Below, one piece after another: positions 49,093-60,997 of a stretch of DNA of 64,000 nt. The stretch is from Pseudomonas sp. FP2309 (lineage in GTDB: Bacteria > Pseudomonadota > Gammaproteobacteria > Pseudomonadales > Pseudomonadaceae). The DNA lies in the NCBI RefSeq assembly GCF_030687575.1, contig NZ_CP117439.1:3401501-3465500 (forward strand). Reading direction: 5' to 3'. Under the pieces are notes generated by a model. That model saw only the letters and a program-made list of their open reading frames with translations. It did no database searches and had not been told where the DNA came from. Every line of letters starts with the position of its first letter. Positions within the stretch are counted from its first letter, which is position 1. Both the position numbers and the translations under genes were made by a program.

Positions 49093-50022
49093 ATGACCAG
49101 CCCGACCTCCTCTTCGCGTTTTAACCGCTTCAGTAAAGCCGAATGCATTCTGGTGTTCATCACCATGATCTGGGGCGGCACGTTTTTGCTGGTACAGCAC
49201 GCCATGACCGTGAGCGGGCCGATGTTTTTCGTGGGTCTGCGTTTTGCCGCAGCGGCGATTGTGGTCGGCTTCTTTTCTTTGCGTACGCTGCGCGATCTGA
49301 CCTTGTTTGAATTGAAGGCGGGGGTGTTTATCGGCGTGGCGATCATGTTTGGCTACGGCTTGCAGACCATTGGCCTGCAAACGATCCTAAGCAGCCAGTC
49401 GGCGTTTATCACCGCGCTGTATGTGCCGTTTGTGCCGTTGCTGCAATGGCTGGTACTGGGCCGTCGTCCGGGCCTGATGCCCAGCATCGGCATCATGCTG
49501 GCGTTTGCCGGGTTGATGCTGTTGACCGGGCCGGCGGGGGCCTCGCTGAATTTCAGCCCTGGTGAAATCGCCACCCTGATCGGCGCCATCGCGATTGCCG
49601 CCGAAATCATCCTGATAAGCGCCTTTGCCGGGCAGGTGGATGTGCGTCGGGTCACCGTGGTGCAACTGGCCACCGCTTCGCTGTTGTCGTTTTTGATGGT
49701 GGTACCGATGGGCGAGGCGCTGCCGGGGTTTTCGTGGTTGCTGCTGTTCAGCGCGATGGGCCTGGGCTTGACCAGCGCGGTGATCCAGGTGGCGATGAAC
49801 TGGGCGCAGCAAAGTGTCTCGCCGACCCGCGCCACCTTGATTTATGCCGGCGAGCCGGTGTGGGCCGGGGTCGTTGGGCGAATCGCCGGGGAGCGCTTCC
49901 CGCCGATTGCGATGCTGGGGGCGGCCTTGATCGTGATGGCGGTGATTGTGAGTGAGATGAAGAGGAGCAGCTCGGAAGCTGGCGATGCGCAAGACGTTGT
50001 GGAGCCGAAGAATCTGGGGTGA
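49093..50022 (+). CDS. EamA/DMT family transporter
   Basis: 309 aa with ten predicted helices in two EamA repeats. The first starts with ILVFITMIWGGTFLLVQHAM (given from residue 19), typical of the RhaT/YdcZ-like drug/metabolite family; it ends with a short charged tail. Start ATG 49093 (MTSPTSSSRF). Likely an exporter of an amino acid or metabolite sensed by the divergent XRE-cupin regulator. Substrate unknown. Confidence 0.85.
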   Translation: MTSPTSSSRFNRFSKAECILVFITMIWGGTFLLVQHAMTVSGPMFFVGLRFAAAAIVVGFFSLRTLRDLTLFELKAGVFIGVAIMFGYGLQTIGLQTILSSQSAFITALYVPFVPLLQWLVLGRRPGLMPSIGIMLAFAGLMLLTGPAGASLNFSPGEIATLIGAIAIAAEIILISAFAGQVDVRRVTVVQLATASLLSFLMVVPMGEALPGFSWLLLFSAMGLGLTSAVIQVAMNWAQQSVSPTRATLIYAGEPVWAGVVGRIAGERFPPIAMLGAALIVMAVIVSEMKRSSSEAGDAQDVVEPKNLG

Positions 50023-50036
50023 TAGGTTGAGTTGCG

Positions 50037-50075
50037 CGCTGCAAGCCATATACGCTCGGTCGGGAGCTTGCAGCG
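50037..50075. repeat. 10-bp inverted repeat after the EamA gene
   Basis: CGCTGCAAGC (50037-50046) and GCTTGCAGCG (50066-50075), 19-nt spacer, no T-run. It lies 15 bp after the transporter stop and 115 bp before the mrp operon. Possibly a weak terminator or a dispersed palindrome. Confidence 0.5.
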
Positions 50076-50189
50076 TATAACTTGTAGCTGCTTTCTACTG
50101 CCTCCGTAGGATCCTGCCACATCTTGCCGTTTGGTGATCGAGAAAGCGGCACGTATGATGCATCCCAAACTCCCGCAGATTAGAAGCCT

Positions 50190-53111
50190 ATGTCCCTGAT
50201 AGTTCTACTGCTTCTGCCGTTCATTGGCAGCTGTCTGGCGGCCTTGCTGCCGCACAACGCACGTAACACCGAATCCCTGCTGGCCGGCCTTGTCGCCCTG
50301 GTCGGGACCGTTCAAGTTGCCCTGCTCTACCCCCAGATCGCCTACGGTGGCGTGATCCGCGAAGAATTCACGTGGCTGCCCAGCCTCGGCCTTAACTTCG
50401 TGTTGCGCATGGATGGCTTCGCCTGGCTGTTCTCGATGCTGGTGCTCGGCATCGGCGCGCTGGTATCGCTGTATGCGCGCTACTACATGTCACCGGACGA
50501 CCCGGTGCCGCGATTCTTCGCGTTTTTCCTGGCCTTTATGGGCGCCATGCTCGGTCTGGTGATCTCCGGCAACCTGGTCCAGATCGTGTTTTTCTGGGAA
50601 CTGACCAGCCTGTTCTCGTTCCTGTTGATCGGCTATTGGCATCACCGCTCCGACGCACGACGCGGTGCCTACATGGCGTTGATGGTCACCGGCGCGGGCG
50701 GTCTGTGCCTGCTGGCCGGGGTGATGCTGCTGGGGCATATCGTCGGCAGCTATGACCTGGACCAGGTGCTGGCGGCGGGCGCGCAGATCCGCGCGCATTC
50801 GCTGTATCCGGTAATGCTCGTGCTGGTGCTGATTGGCGCCTTGAGCAAAAGCGCGCAGTTCCCGTTCCACTTCTGGCTGCCTCACGCCATGGCGGCACCC
50901 ACCCCGGTTTCGGCCTATCTGCACTCGGCGACGATGGTGAAGGCCGGCGTGTTCCTGCTGGCCCGCCTGTGGCCGTCGCTGTCGGGCAGCGAAGAATGGT
51001 TTTGGATCGTCGGCGGTGCCGGCGCGCTCACCCTCCTCCTCGGCGCTTATTGCGCCATGTTCCAGAACGACCTCAAAGGCCTGCTGGCCTACTCCACCAT
51101 CAGCCACCTCGGGCTGATCACATTGCTGTTGGGGCTCAACAGCCCGCTGGCCGCTGTCGCGGCGGTGTTCCATATCCTCAACCATGCCACCTTCAAGGCC
51201 TCGCTGTTCATGGCGGCGGGCATCATCGACCACGAAAGCGGCACTCGGGATATCCGCAAGCTCAGCGGCCTGGTCAAGCTGATCCCGTTTACCGCAACCC
51301 TGGCCATGGTGGCCAGTGCGTCGATGGCCGGCGTGCCATTGCTCAATGGTTTCCTGTCCAAAGAGATGTTCTTCGCCGAAACCGTGTTTATCTCGGCAAC
51401 CCAGTGGGTGGAAATCGCCCTGCCGATGATTGCAACCATCGCCGGCACCTTCAGCGTGGCGTACGCCCTGCGTTTTACCGTCGATGTGTTCTTCGGCCCG
51501 CCTGCCACCGACCTGCCCCACACGCCTCACGAACCGCCACGCTGGATGCGCGCGCCGGTTGAGTTGCTGGTGTTCACCTGCCTGTTGGTGGGGATATTCC
51601 CGGCCCAGGTAGTCGGCTCGATCCTCGCTGCCGCCGCCCTGCCCGTGGTGGGCGGTGTACTGCCCGAGTACAGCCTGGCGATCTGGCACGGCTGGAACGC
51701 ACCGATGATCATGAGCCTGGTGGCCATGACCGGCGGCGTGGTGCTCTACCTGATGCTGCGCAAACAGCTTAAGCGCGGGCGCTTCAAGTACCCGCCGGTC
51801 ATCAGCTACTTCAACGGCAAGCGCATGTTCGAGCGCAGCCTGGTGGTGATGATGCGCGGGGTGCGCAAGATCGAGAAACGCATCAGCACCAAGCGCCTGC
51901 AAACCCAATTGTTCCTGCTGGTACTGGTGGCGGTGGTCGGGGCCACGGTGCCGATGCTCAACAGTGGCCTCAGTTGGGGCGACCGCCCGAAAATTCCGGG
52001 TTCCATCGTCTTCGTCACCCTATGGCTGCTGGCGATCGCATGCGCCCTGGGCGCCGCCTGGCAGGCCAAATATCACCGGCTGGCGGCCCTGACCATGGTC
52101 AGCGTGTGCGGCCTGATGACCTGCGTCACCTTCGTCTGGTTCTCGGCGCCGGACCTGGCGTTGACGCAATTGGTGGTCGAGGTGGTGACCACCGTGCTGA
52201 TCCTGCTCGGCCTGCGCTGGCTGCCTCGGCGGATCGAGGAGGTGTCGCCACTGCCCGGTTCGCTGCGCAAGGCGCGCATTCGCCGCCTGCGCGACTTCCT
52301 GCTGTCCACCGTGGTGGGCGGCGGCATGGCGCTGCTGTCCTACGCGATGCTGACGCGCCAGACGCCCAACGACATCTCGTCGTTCTACTTGAGCCGTGCC
52401 CTGCCCGAAGGCGGCGGCAGCAATGTGGTGAACGTGATGCTGGTGGACTTCCGCGGTTTCGACACGCTGGGCGAGATCACCGTGCTCGGCGCGGTGGCGC
52501 TCACCGTGTATGCCCTGCTGCGGCGCTTCCGCCCGTCCAAGGAAAGCATGCAACTGCCCGCGCAACAGCGCCAACTGGCACCGGACGTGGCCACTGATCT
52601 GGTCAACCCGCGCCAGGCCAGCGACACCGCCCTGGGCTTCATGATGGTGCCGGCGGTTCTGGTACGCCTGCTGCTACCGATCGCGCTGGTGGTGTCGTTC
52701 TACCTGTTCATGCGCGGCCACAATCAACCGGGCGGCGGTTTTGTCGCCGGGTTGGTGATGTCGGTGGCGTTCATCCTGCAATACATGGTGGCCGGTACGC
52801 AGTGGGTCGAAGCGCAGATGAGCCTGCGGCCGATGCGCTGGATGGGCTTCGGCCTGCTGTCGGCGACCCTGACCGGGCTCGGCGCACTGTTTGTCGGGTA
52901 CCCGTTCCTCACCACCCACACCTGGCATTTCAGCCTGCCGGTGCTCGGGGATATTCATGTCGCCAGCGCGTTGTTCTTCGACGTCGGCGTGTACGCGATG
53001 GTAGTCGGTTCAACCCTGCTGATGCTCACCGCCCTGGGCCACCAATCGGTGCGCGCGCACAAACCGAGCAATCAGACCAAAGTCGTCGCCGTAACGGAAG
53101 GAGCCGCCTGA
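50190..53111 (+). CDS. mrpA: Mrp-type Na+(K+)/H+ antiporter subunit A, fused to subunit B
   Basis: 973 aa, about 20 or more helices. The first 500 residues are homologous to NuoL (ELTSLFSFLLIGYWHH, FHFWLPHAMAAPTPVSAYLHSATMV, in parts, and NDLKGLLAYSTISHLG). The last 140 residues, with RGHNQPGGGFVAGLVMSVAFILQYM (in parts), are the MrpB domain, so this is the A/B fusion of group 2 Mrp systems (PhaAB in rhizobia). Pumps Na+ or K+ out in exchange for protons; role in alkali and salt tolerance. First gene of a six-gene operon; the last base overlaps mrpC. Confidence 0.95.
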   Translation: MSLIVLLLLPFIGSCLAALLPHNARNTESLLAGLVALVGTVQVALLYPQIAYGGVIREEFTWLPSLGLNFVLRMDGFAWLFSMLVLGIGALVSLYARYYMSPDDPVPRFFAFFLAFMGAMLGLVISGNLVQIVFFWELTSLFSFLLIGYWHHRSDARRGAYMALMVTGAGGLCLLAGVMLLGHIVGSYDLDQVLAAGAQIRAHSLYPVMLVLVLIGALSKSAQFPFHFWLPHAMAAPTPVSAYLHSATMVKAGVFLLARLWPSLSGSEEWFWIVGGAGALTLLLGAYCAMFQNDLKGLLAYSTISHLGLITLLLGLNSPLAAVAAVFHILNHATFKASLFMAAGIIDHESGTRDIRKLSGLVKLIPFTATLAMVASASMAGVPLLNGFLSKEMFFAETVFISATQWVEIALPMIATIAGTFSVAYALRFTVDVFFGPPATDLPHTPHEPPRWMRAPVELLVFTCLLVGIFPAQVVGSILAAAALPVVGGVLPEYSLAIWHGWNAPMIMSLVAMTGGVVLYLMLRKQLKRGRFKYPPVISYFNGKRMFERSLVVMMRGVRKIEKRISTKRLQTQLFLLVLVAVVGATVPMLNSGLSWGDRPKIPGSIVFVTLWLLAIACALGAAWQAKYHRLAALTMVSVCGLMTCVTFVWFSAPDLALTQLVVEVVTTVLILLGLRWLPRRIEEVSPLPGSLRKARIRRLRDFLLSTVVGGGMALLSYAMLTRQTPNDISSFYLSRALPEGGGSNVVNVMLVDFRGFDTLGEITVLGAVALTVYALLRRFRPSKESMQLPAQQRQLAPDVATDLVNPRQASDTALGFMMVPAVLVRLLLPIALVVSFYLFMRGHNQPGGGFVAGLVMSVAFILQYMVAGTQWVEAQMSLRPMRWMGFGLLSATLTGLGALFVGYPFLTTHTWHFSLPVLGDIHVASALFFDVGVYAMVVGSTLLMLTALGHQSVRAHKPSNQTKVVAVTEGAA

Positions 53112-53455
53112 TGGAAGAAGTCATCGCAATTGCCATTGGGGTCCTGGCGGCCTCCGGCGTCTGGTTGATCCTGCGCCCACGGACATTCCAGGTGGTGATG
53201 GGCCTGTGCCTGTTGTCGTATGGGGTCAACCTGTTCATTTTCAGTATGGGCAGCCTGTTTATCGGCAAGGAGCCGATCATTAAGGACGGCGTGCCGCAGG
53301 ACCTGCTCAACTACACCGACCCGTTGCCCCAGGCGCTGGTACTCACGGCCATCGTGATCAGCTTCGCCATGACCGCATTATTCCTGGTGGTGCTGCTGGC
53401 GTCCCGCGGACTGACCGGCACGGACCACGTGGACGGCCGGGAGCCCAAGGAATGA
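53111..53455 (+). CDS. mrpC: Mrp antiporter subunit C
   Basis: 114 aa, three helices, homologous to NuoK (LLSYGVNLFIFSMG, then DPLPQALVLTAIVISFAMTALFLV in parts). ATG 53111 sits on the mrpA stop (TGATGG); the 3' end overlaps mrpD by 4 bp. Part of the membrane complex with MrpA and MrpD. Confidence 0.94.
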   Translation: MEEVIAIAIGVLAASGVWLILRPRTFQVVMGLCLLSYGVNLFIFSMGSLFIGKEPIIKDGVPQDLLNYTDPLPQALVLTAIVISFAMTALFLVVLLASRGLTGTDHVDGREPKE

Positions 53456-55134
53456 ATTGGGTCAACCAACTGATCGTCGCCCCGATCCTGCTGCCCCTGC
53501 TCACCGCCGGGCTGATGTTGATGCTCGGCGAAAAGCGTCGCCCGCTCAAAGCCAAGATCAATCTGTTCTCCAGCCTGATCGGCCTGGGCATCGCGGTGTT
53601 GCTGCTGTACTGGACGCAACAAGGCGGCCCGGGCTCCGTCGGCGTGTACCTACCGGGCAACTGGCAGGTGCCGTTCGGCATTGTGCTGGTGGTGGACCAG
53701 CTGTCGGCGCTGATGCTGGTGCTGACCGGGATCATCGGCGTGAGTGCGCTGCTGTTCGCCATGGCCCGCTGGGACCGGGCCGGCACCAGCTTCCATGCGT
53801 TGTTTCAGGTGCAGATGATGGGCCTGTACGGCGCCTTCCTCACCGCCGACCTGTTCAACCTGTTCGTGTTTTTCGAGGTGCTGCTCGCGGCCTCCTACGG
53901 CTTGATGCTGCACGGCTCGGGCCGCGCGCGGGTGTCGTCGGGGCTGCATTACATCGCGATCAACCTGCTGGCCTCGTCGCTGTTCCTGATTGGCGCGGCG
54001 ATGGTCTATGGCGTCACCGGTACGCTGAACTTCGCCGACCTGGCGCTGAAGATCCCGTTAGTCCCCGAAGCTGACCGCGGCCTGCTGCATGCCGGCGCGG
54101 CCATCCTGGCCACCGCCTTCCTGGCCAAGGCCGGCATGTGGCCACTGAACTTCTGGCTGGCCCCTGCCTATTCCTCGGCCAGTGCGCCGGTGGCGGCGAT
54201 GTTTGCGATCATGACCAAAGTCGGCGTGTACACCGTGCTGCGCCTGTGGACCTTGCTGTTCTCCGGTCAGGCCGGCGCGTCGGCGTTGTTTGGCGGCGAC
54301 TGGCTGGTGTACGGCGGCATGGCCACCATCGTCTGCGCGGGGCTGGCGATGCTGGCGGCGCAGCGGCTCGAGCGGATGGCCAGCCTGAGCATTCTGGTGT
54401 CGGCCGGGATCCTGCTGTCGGCGGTGGGTTTTGCCCAGCCGAGCCTGACCGCTGGAGCGCTGTTCTATCTGGTCAGCTCGACGCTGGCGTTGAGTGCGCT
54501 ATTCCTGCTGGCCGAGCTGATCGAGCGTTCGCGCTCGGCCAATGACCTGCCGCTGGATGAGGAAATCGATGCGCTGCCCAAAGCCATGGAGTCCCTGCAT
54601 CCGCGCCCTGGGGTGAACCTGGATGACGAGCAGAAAGCCGTGATCGGCCAGGTGATTCCGTGGACCATGGCCTTCCTTGGCTTGAGCTTTGTCGCCTGCG
54701 CGCTGCTGATCATTGGTATGCCGCCATTGTCCGGATTTATCGGCAAGCTCAGCCTGTTGAGCGCGCTGGTCAACCCATTGGGCCTGGGCAGCGGCCTGGA
54801 AGGCCCGATTCGCCCTGCGGCATGGGGCCTGATGGCATTGCTGATCCTGTCCGGCCTGGCCTCGTTGATCGCTTTCGCCCGCCTGGGCATCCAGCGCTTC
54901 TGGACCCCAGAGGAGCGCCCATCGCCGTTGCTGCGCCGCTACGAGTGCGTGCCGATCTTCTTCCTGCTGGGCCTGAGCATTCTGCTGACCTTCAAGGCCG
55001 AACCGTTGATGCGCTACACCCAGGCCACCGCCGACAGCCTGAACAACCCGGAGCGTTACGTGATGGCCGTAATGGCCACGCGACCGGTGCCGAGCCCTGA
55101 AGCCAAGACCGCCGCCATGGAGGTACAGCCATGA
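53452..55134 (+). CDS. mrpD: Mrp antiporter subunit D
   Basis: 560 aa, homologous to NuoM/NuoN with conserved NLFVFFEVLLAASYGLMLHG (catalytic Glu) and KAGMWPLNFWLAPAYSSASAPVAAMFA (in parts). It is longer than many MrpD (about 500 aa) owing to an acidic hydrophilic insert near residues 355-395 (RSRSANDLPLDEEID and following). ATGA overlaps with neighbours on both sides. Confidence 0.94.
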   Translation: MNWVNQLIVAPILLPLLTAGLMLMLGEKRRPLKAKINLFSSLIGLGIAVLLLYWTQQGGPGSVGVYLPGNWQVPFGIVLVVDQLSALMLVLTGIIGVSALLFAMARWDRAGTSFHALFQVQMMGLYGAFLTADLFNLFVFFEVLLAASYGLMLHGSGRARVSSGLHYIAINLLASSLFLIGAAMVYGVTGTLNFADLALKIPLVPEADRGLLHAGAAILATAFLAKAGMWPLNFWLAPAYSSASAPVAAMFAIMTKVGVYTVLRLWTLLFSGQAGASALFGGDWLVYGGMATIVCAGLAMLAAQRLERMASLSILVSAGILLSAVGFAQPSLTAGALFYLVSSTLALSALFLLAELIERSRSANDLPLDEEIDALPKAMESLHPRPGVNLDDEQKAVIGQVIPWTMAFLGLSFVACALLIIGMPPLSGFIGKLSLLSALVNPLGLGSGLEGPIRPAAWGLMALLILSGLASLIAFARLGIQRFWTPEERPSPLLRRYECVPIFFLLGLSILLTFKAEPLMRYTQATADSLNNPERYVMAVMATRPVPSPEAKTAAMEVQP

Positions 55135-55619
55135 ACCGCCTGCTCCCTGCTCCGTGGCTATCGCTGGCCCTGTGGGTGCTGTGGCTGGTGCTCAACCTGT
55201 CGGTCAGCCCCGGCAACCTGCTGCTCGGCGCCTTAATGGGTGTTCTTGCGCCGCTGCTGATGGCGCCGCTGCGTCCGCTGCCGATCCGCATCCGCCGCCC
55301 CGGCATGATCATCCGCCTGTTCTTGTTGGTCGGTCGCGATGTGATCATCTCCAACCTGCAAGTGGCCTGGGGCGTGCTCACCTGCGGCTCGCGGCCACCG
55401 CGCTCGCGCTTTATCAAGATCCCCCTAGACCTGCGTGACGCCAACGGTCTGGCAGCCCTGTCGATGATCACCACCGTGGTGCCCGGCACCATCTGGTCGG
55501 AACTGGCCCTGGACCGCAGCATCCTGCTGTTGCACGTCTTCGATCTGGAGGACGAAGCGGCCTTCATCGCCCATTTCAAAAGCGCCTACGAACGGCCTCT
55601 GATGGAGATCTTCGAATGA
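55131..55619 (+). CDS. mrpE: Mrp antiporter subunit E
   Basis: 162 aa, membrane helices near residues 7-50, then a cytoplasmic domain with DANGLAALSMITTVVPGTIW (about 102-121), the MrpE hallmark. Needed for assembly in known systems. Overlaps mrpD and mrpF by 4 bp each. Confidence 0.93.
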   Translation: MNRLLPAPWLSLALWVLWLVLNLSVSPGNLLLGALMGVLAPLLMAPLRPLPIRIRRPGMIIRLFLLVGRDVIISNLQVAWGVLTCGSRPPRSRFIKIPLDLRDANGLAALSMITTVVPGTIWSELALDRSILLLHVFDLEDEAAFIAHFKSAYERPLMEIFE

Positions 55620-55894
55620 GTGCCCTGCTCTCCAATGCAATTTTGTTCGGCCTGTTCCTGTTCTCCCTGGCCATGGTGCTGACGCTGATCCGCCTATTCA
55701 AAGGCCCTTCGGCCCAGGACCGCGTCCTGGCGCTGGACTACCTGTACATCCTGGCGATGCTGATGATGCTGGTGCTGGGCATTCGTTACGCCAGTGACAC
55801 TTACTTTGAAGCGGCGCTGTTGATCGCGCTGTTCGGCTTCGTGGGCTCGTTTGCTCTGGCCAAATTCCTGCTGCGTGGGGAGGTGATTGAATGA
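55616..55894 (+). CDS. mrpF: Mrp antiporter subunit F
   Basis: 92-aa, three-helix protein with the MrpF pattern LTLIRLFKGPSAQDRVLALDYL (in parts, about 22-43). ATGA overlaps with mrpE and mrpG. Structural subunit of the antiporter. Confidence 0.93.
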   Translation: MSALLSNAILFGLFLFSLAMVLTLIRLFKGPSAQDRVLALDYLYILAMLMMLVLGIRYASDTYFEAALLIALFGFVGSFALAKFLLRGEVIE

Positions 55895-56229
55895 TGCCGT
55901 TATGGATGGAAATCGTCGTCGCGCTGCTGCTGGTGTTGAGCAGCGTGTTCGCACTGATCGGCGCGATTGGCTTGCTGCGCATGAAAGACTTCTTTCAGCG
56001 CATGCACCCACCGGCACTGGCCTCGACGTTGGGCGCGTGGTGCGTGGCGCTGGCTTCGATCATCTATTTTTCGGTGCTCAAATCCGGGCCGGTATTGCAT
56101 GGCTGGTTGATCCCGATTTTGTTGTCGATCACCGTGCCCGTGACCACGTTGCTGTTGGCACGGACGGCGCTGTTTCGCAAGCGCATGGCCGGTGATGATG
56201 TGCCGGCCGAGGTCAGCAGCCGCCGCTGA
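55891..56229 (+). CDS. mrpG: Mrp antiporter subunit G
   Basis: 112 aa, three helices, with the family motif GLLRMKDFFQRMHPPALASTLGAW (in parts, about 27-50). Last gene of the operon; followed about 85 bp later by a bidirectional terminator shared with the convergent cysS. Confidence 0.93.
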   Translation: MMPLWMEIVVALLLVLSSVFALIGAIGLLRMKDFFQRMHPPALASTLGAWCVALASIIYFSVLKSGPVLHGWLIPILLSITVPVTTLLLARTALFRKRMAGDDVPAEVSSRR

Positions 56230-56312
56230 GCGCTGAGACGCGCACCCTTCTACGGTTGGATCGCAGCCATTTCCAACGCCGTTTTAGGGTTGTCGGCCGG
56301 TTTTACAGCGAA

Positions 56313-56341
56313 AAAAAACCCCGAACACTTCGGGGTTTTTT
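56313..56341. terminator. Bidirectional terminator between mrpG and cysS
   Basis: 13-bp perfect stem: six A plus ACCCCGAA pairs with TTCGGGGT plus T-run (56313-56325 and 56329-56341), loop CAC. T-tracts exist on both strands, so it ends both the mrp operon and cysS. Confidence 0.9.
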
Positions 56342-56359
56342 TCATTCAGCGTTCAACGA

Positions 56360-57748
<1,389 letters not shown>

Positions 57749-57766
57749 AACGGCTTCCTTAGAAAA

Positions 57767-59467
57767 TCACTGGCCCCACGAATCACGTAAGGTCACGGTA
57801 CGGTTGAAGACCGGATGACCAGGTTTGGAGTCCTTGATATCCGCGCAGAAGTAACCTTCGCGCTCGAACTGGAAACGGTCTTCCGGCTGTGCGTCGCCAA
57901 GCGATGGCTCGGCACGACAACCAGTGAGTACTTGCAGGGAGTCAGGGTTGATGTTGTCGAGGAAACTCGCGCTGTCTTCGGCCTTCTCCGGGTTTGGAGA
58001 ACGGAACAGACGATCGTACAGACGCACTTCGCACTCGATGCTGGCCGCGGCCGGCACCCAGTGGACCACACCCTTGACCTTGCGGCCTTCAGGGTTCTTG
58101 CCCAGGGTTTCCGGGTCGTACGAGCAACGCAGTTCGACGATGTTGCCGTCGGCGTCCTTGATCGCTTCGTCGGCACGGATCACGTAGCTGCCGCGCAGGC
58201 GCACTTCGCCATTGGGCTCCAGGCGCTTGTAGCCTTTTGGCGGCTCTTCCATGAAGTCGTCACGGTCGATGTAGATTTCACGGGCGAACGGCAGCTTGCG
58301 CACACCCAATGCTTCGTTCTGCGGATGACGCGGCAGTTCGAGGTGGTCGACCTTGTCTTGCGGGTAGTTGGTGATCACGACTTTCAACGGACGCAGCACG
58401 CACATGGCGCGCGGCGCGTTCGCATCGAGGTCCTGGCGGATGCTGAACTCGAGCATGCCGAAGTCGACCACGCCGTCGGAACGGTTGGTGCCGACCATGT
58501 CGCAGAAGTTACGGATCGACGCCGGGGTGTAGCCGCGACGGCGGAAGCCCGACAGCGTCGACATGCGCGGGTCGTCCCAGCCATGCACGTGCTTCTCATC
58601 GACCAGTTGTTTGAGCTTGCGCTTGCTGGTGATGGTGTAGTTCAGGTTCAGACGACTGAATTCGTACTGGCGCGGCTGGGCCGGCACCGGCAGGTTGCTC
58701 AGGAACCACTCATACAGCGGGCGATGGCTTTCGAACTCCAGGGTGCAGATGGAGTGGGTAATGCCTTCGATAGCGTCCGACTGACCGTGGGTGAAGTCGT
58801 AGTTCGGGTAGATGCACCACTTGTCACCGGTCTGGTGGTGATGGGCGTGACGGATGCGGTACATGATCGGGTCGCGCAGGTTCATGTTCGGCGAAGCCAT
58901 GTCGATCTTGGCGCGCAGCACGCGGGCGCCGTCCGGGAACTCACCGGCGCGCATGCGGGCGAACAGGTCCAGGTTCTCTTCTACCGAACGATCGCGGAAC
59001 GGGCTGTTCTTGCCGGGCTCGGTCAGCGTGCCACGGTATTCCTTGGCTTGCTCCGGGCTCAGGTCATCAACGTAAGCCTTGCCGGCCTTGATCAGCTCGA
59101 CGGCCCAGTCGTGCAACTGGTCGAAATACTGCGAGGCATAGCGCACTTCACCGGACCATTCGAAACCCAGCCACTTCACGTCGCTTTCGATGGCATCGAT
59201 GTATTCCTGGTCTTCCTTGGCCGGGTTGGTGTCGTCGAAACGCAGGTGCGTGACGCCACCAAACTCCTGGGCCAGGCCGAAGTTCACACAGATCGACTTG
59301 GCGTGACCGATGTGCAGGTAGCCGTTGGGCTCTGGCGGGAAGCGGGTGACGATCTGCGTGTGCTTGCCCGAATCCAGGTCCGCCTGGATGATCGGGCGCA
59401 GGAAATTGACCGGAACGGCAGGTCCGGCCTTGGAATTCGAGGTAGGGTCGACAGTGGGCTTGCTCAT
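57767..59467 (-). CDS. glnS: Glutaminyl-tRNA synthetase
   Basis: 566 aa class I synthetase. HIGH motif LHIGH at 51-55 in [15 protein letters not shown]; the KMSKS counterpart is ITSKRKL. The start [10 protein letters not shown] at 59467 is preceded by AGGATCC; further upstream starts lack support. N-terminal extension of about 20 residues relative to E. coli. glnS-cysS form one unit ending in the terminator at 56313-56341. Confidence 0.97.
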   Translation of the reverse strand: MSKPTVDPTSNSKAGPAVPVNFLRPIIQADLDSGKHTQIVTRFPPEPNGYLHIGHAKSICVNFGLAQEFGGVTHLRFDDTNPAKEDQEYIDAIESDVKWLGFEWSGEVRYASQYFDQLHDWAVELIKAGKAYVDDLSPEQAKEYRGTLTEPGKNSPFRDRSVEENLDLFARMRAGEFPDGARVLRAKIDMASPNMNLRDPIMYRIRHAHHHQTGDKWCIYPNYDFTHGQSDAIEGITHSICTLEFESHRPLYEWFLSNLPVPAQPRQYEFSRLNLNYTITSKRKLKQLVDEKHVHGWDDPRMSTLSGFRRRGYTPASIRNFCDMVGTNRSDGVVDFGMLEFSIRQDLDANAPRAMCVLRPLKVVITNYPQDKVDHLELPRHPQNEALGVRKLPFAREIYIDRDDFMEEPPKGYKRLEPNGEVRLRGSYVIRADEAIKDADGNIVELRCSYDPETLGKNPEGRKVKGVVHWVPAAASIECEVRLYDRLFRSPNPEKAEDSASFLDNINPDSLQVLTGCRAEPSLGDAQPEDRFQFEREGYFCADIKDSKPGHPVFNRTVTLRDSWGQ

Positions 59468-59714
59468 AGGATCCTTGAACAGACAGGTACGTGGCCGGTG
59501 GAGGCCAGATAAAACAAAGCCGTTATCATAGCTGATGCTGTCAAGCCGCTGACAGCGCACGGTCAAAAACTGCTGTTTTTATTGCATGGGCGGTGAAAAA
59601 CCACCTCGAAATTCCTGGCGGGCACGCTAAACTGCGCGCCTTGGCCGCCGTTTAGCCAGACAGGTAAAGCGTTTATTCGCCCAAACCCACGAATTCCCTG
59701 AAAGAGTAGTGAAC

Positions 59715-60218
59715 ATGACTCAAGTCAAACTGACCACCAACCACGGTGACATCGTCATCGAGCTGAACGCCGAGAAAGCGCCGATCACCGTCGCCAATTT
59801 CATCGAGTACGTGAACGCCGGCCACTACGAAAACACCGTTTTCCACCGTGTCATCGGCAACTTCATGATCCAGGGCGGTGGTTTCGAGCCAGGCATGAAA
59901 GAAAAGAAAGACAAGCGCCCAAGCATCCAGAACGAAGCGGACAACGGCCTTTCCAACGACAAGTACACCGTCGCCATGGCCCGTACCATGGAGCCGCATT
60001 CGGCCTCCGCGCAGTTCTTCATCAACGTGGCCGACAACGCCTTCCTGAACCACAGCGGCAAGAACGTGCAGGGTTGGGGTTACGCGGTGTTCGGTAAAGT
60101 CACCGAAGGCCAGGACGTGGTCGACAAAATCAAAGGCGTGTCCACCACGTCCAAAGCCGGTCACCAGGACGTTCCAGCAGAAGACGTTATCGTCGAGAAA
60201 GCCGAGATCGTTGGGTGA
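59715..60218 (+). CDS. ppiB: Cytosolic peptidyl-prolyl cis-trans isomerase B (cyclophilin)
   Basis: 167 aa without a signal peptide. Cyclophilin active-site residues are visible: FHRVI (R45), F50 and Q53 in NFMIQGGG, then [15 protein letters not shown] 59715 ([10 protein letters not shown]) is preferred over GTG 59709, as other PpiB begin in this way. Divergent from glnS. The stop overlaps the lpxH start by 4 bp (GTGA). Confidence 0.96.
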   Translation: MTQVKLTTNHGDIVIELNAEKAPITVANFIEYVNAGHYENTVFHRVIGNFMIQGGGFEPGMKEKKDKRPSIQNEADNGLSNDKYTVAMARTMEPHSASAQFFINVADNAFLNHSGKNVQGWGYAVFGKVTEGQDVVDKIKGVSTTSKAGHQDVPAEDVIVEKAEIVG

Positions 60219-60997
60219 TATTGCTGATTTCAGATTTGCATCTGGAAGAGGAGCGCCCGGACATCACCCGGGCGTTTCTGGATCTGCTCCACGGCCGCGC
60301 CCGTGGTGCCCAGGCGTTGTACATTCTGGGGGATTTTTTTGAAGCCTGGATTGGCGACGATGGGATGAGCGCGTTCCAGCGTTCGATCTGCGAAGCGCTG
60401 CGTGAGCTGAGCGACAGCGGCACCCCGATTTTTATCATGCACGGCAACCGCGATTTCCTGATCGGCAAGGCATTCTGCAACGCTGCAGGCGCTACCTTGC
60501 TCAAGGACCCGAGTGTCGTGCAGTTGCATGGCGAACCCGTGCTGTTGATGCACGGCGACAGCCTCTGCACCCGCGATGTGGGCTATATGAAGCTGCGCCG
60601 CATCCTGCGTAACTCGATCGTGCTGTTTATCCTGCGCCACCTGCCCTTGCGCACCCGCCATAAACTGGCGCGCAAGCTGCGCAGCGAAAGCCGTGCGCAA
60701 ACGCGCATGAAGACCAACGATATTGTCGACGTCACCCCCGAAGAAGTGCCGCGGCTGATGCAACAATTTGGCGTGCGCACCCTGGTCCACGGCCATACGC
60801 ACCGCCCTGCGATCCATAAATTGCAGATTGGCGATCAGGCGGCCAAGCGCATTGTGCTGGGGGATTGGGACAAGCAAGGCTGGGCGTTGCAGGTGGATGA
60901 GCAAGGCTTCCAACTGGCGGCATTTGACTTCGTCAAGCCGCAGTTGGCGTTGCCTGTGGGAGCCGGGCTTGCCCGCGATGCAGGCACCTCGGTGTAA
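60215..60997 (+). CDS. lpxH: UDP-2,3-diacylglucosamine diphosphatase with REP-encoded C-terminus
   Basis: Hydrolyses UDP-2,3-diacylglucosamine to lipid X in lipid A synthesis. Calcineurin-like metal site intact: D7/H9 (SDLHL), D40 (LGDFFEAW), N78 (HGNRD), H113 (MHGDS), H194 and H196 (HGHTHRP), matching E. coli with an offset of one. It starts with GTG 60215 overlapping ppiB. 260 aa against 240 in E. coli: the last about 14 residues ([14 protein letters not shown], 247-260) are encoded by the left arm of a REP-type element, so the original stop appears to have been lost or replaced. Confidence 0.95.
   Translation: MILLISDLHLEEERPDITRAFLDLLHGRARGAQALYILGDFFEAWIGDDGMSAFQRSICEALRELSDSGTPIFIMHGNRDFLIGKAFCNAAGATLLKDPSVVQLHGEPVLLMHGDSLCTRDVGYMKLRRILRNSIVLFILRHLPLRTRHKLARKLRSESRAQTRMKTNDIVDVTPEEVPRLMQQFGVRTLVHGHTHRPAIHKLQIGDQAAKRIVLGDWDKQGWALQVDEQGFQLAAFDFVKPQLALPVGAGLARDAGTSV

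Noticed and set aside
50190..53111. Second complex I locus
   Set aside because: The NuoL/K/M-like genes here are MrpA/C/D: MrpE, F and G genes follow, and no Fe-S or NADH-binding subunits are present.
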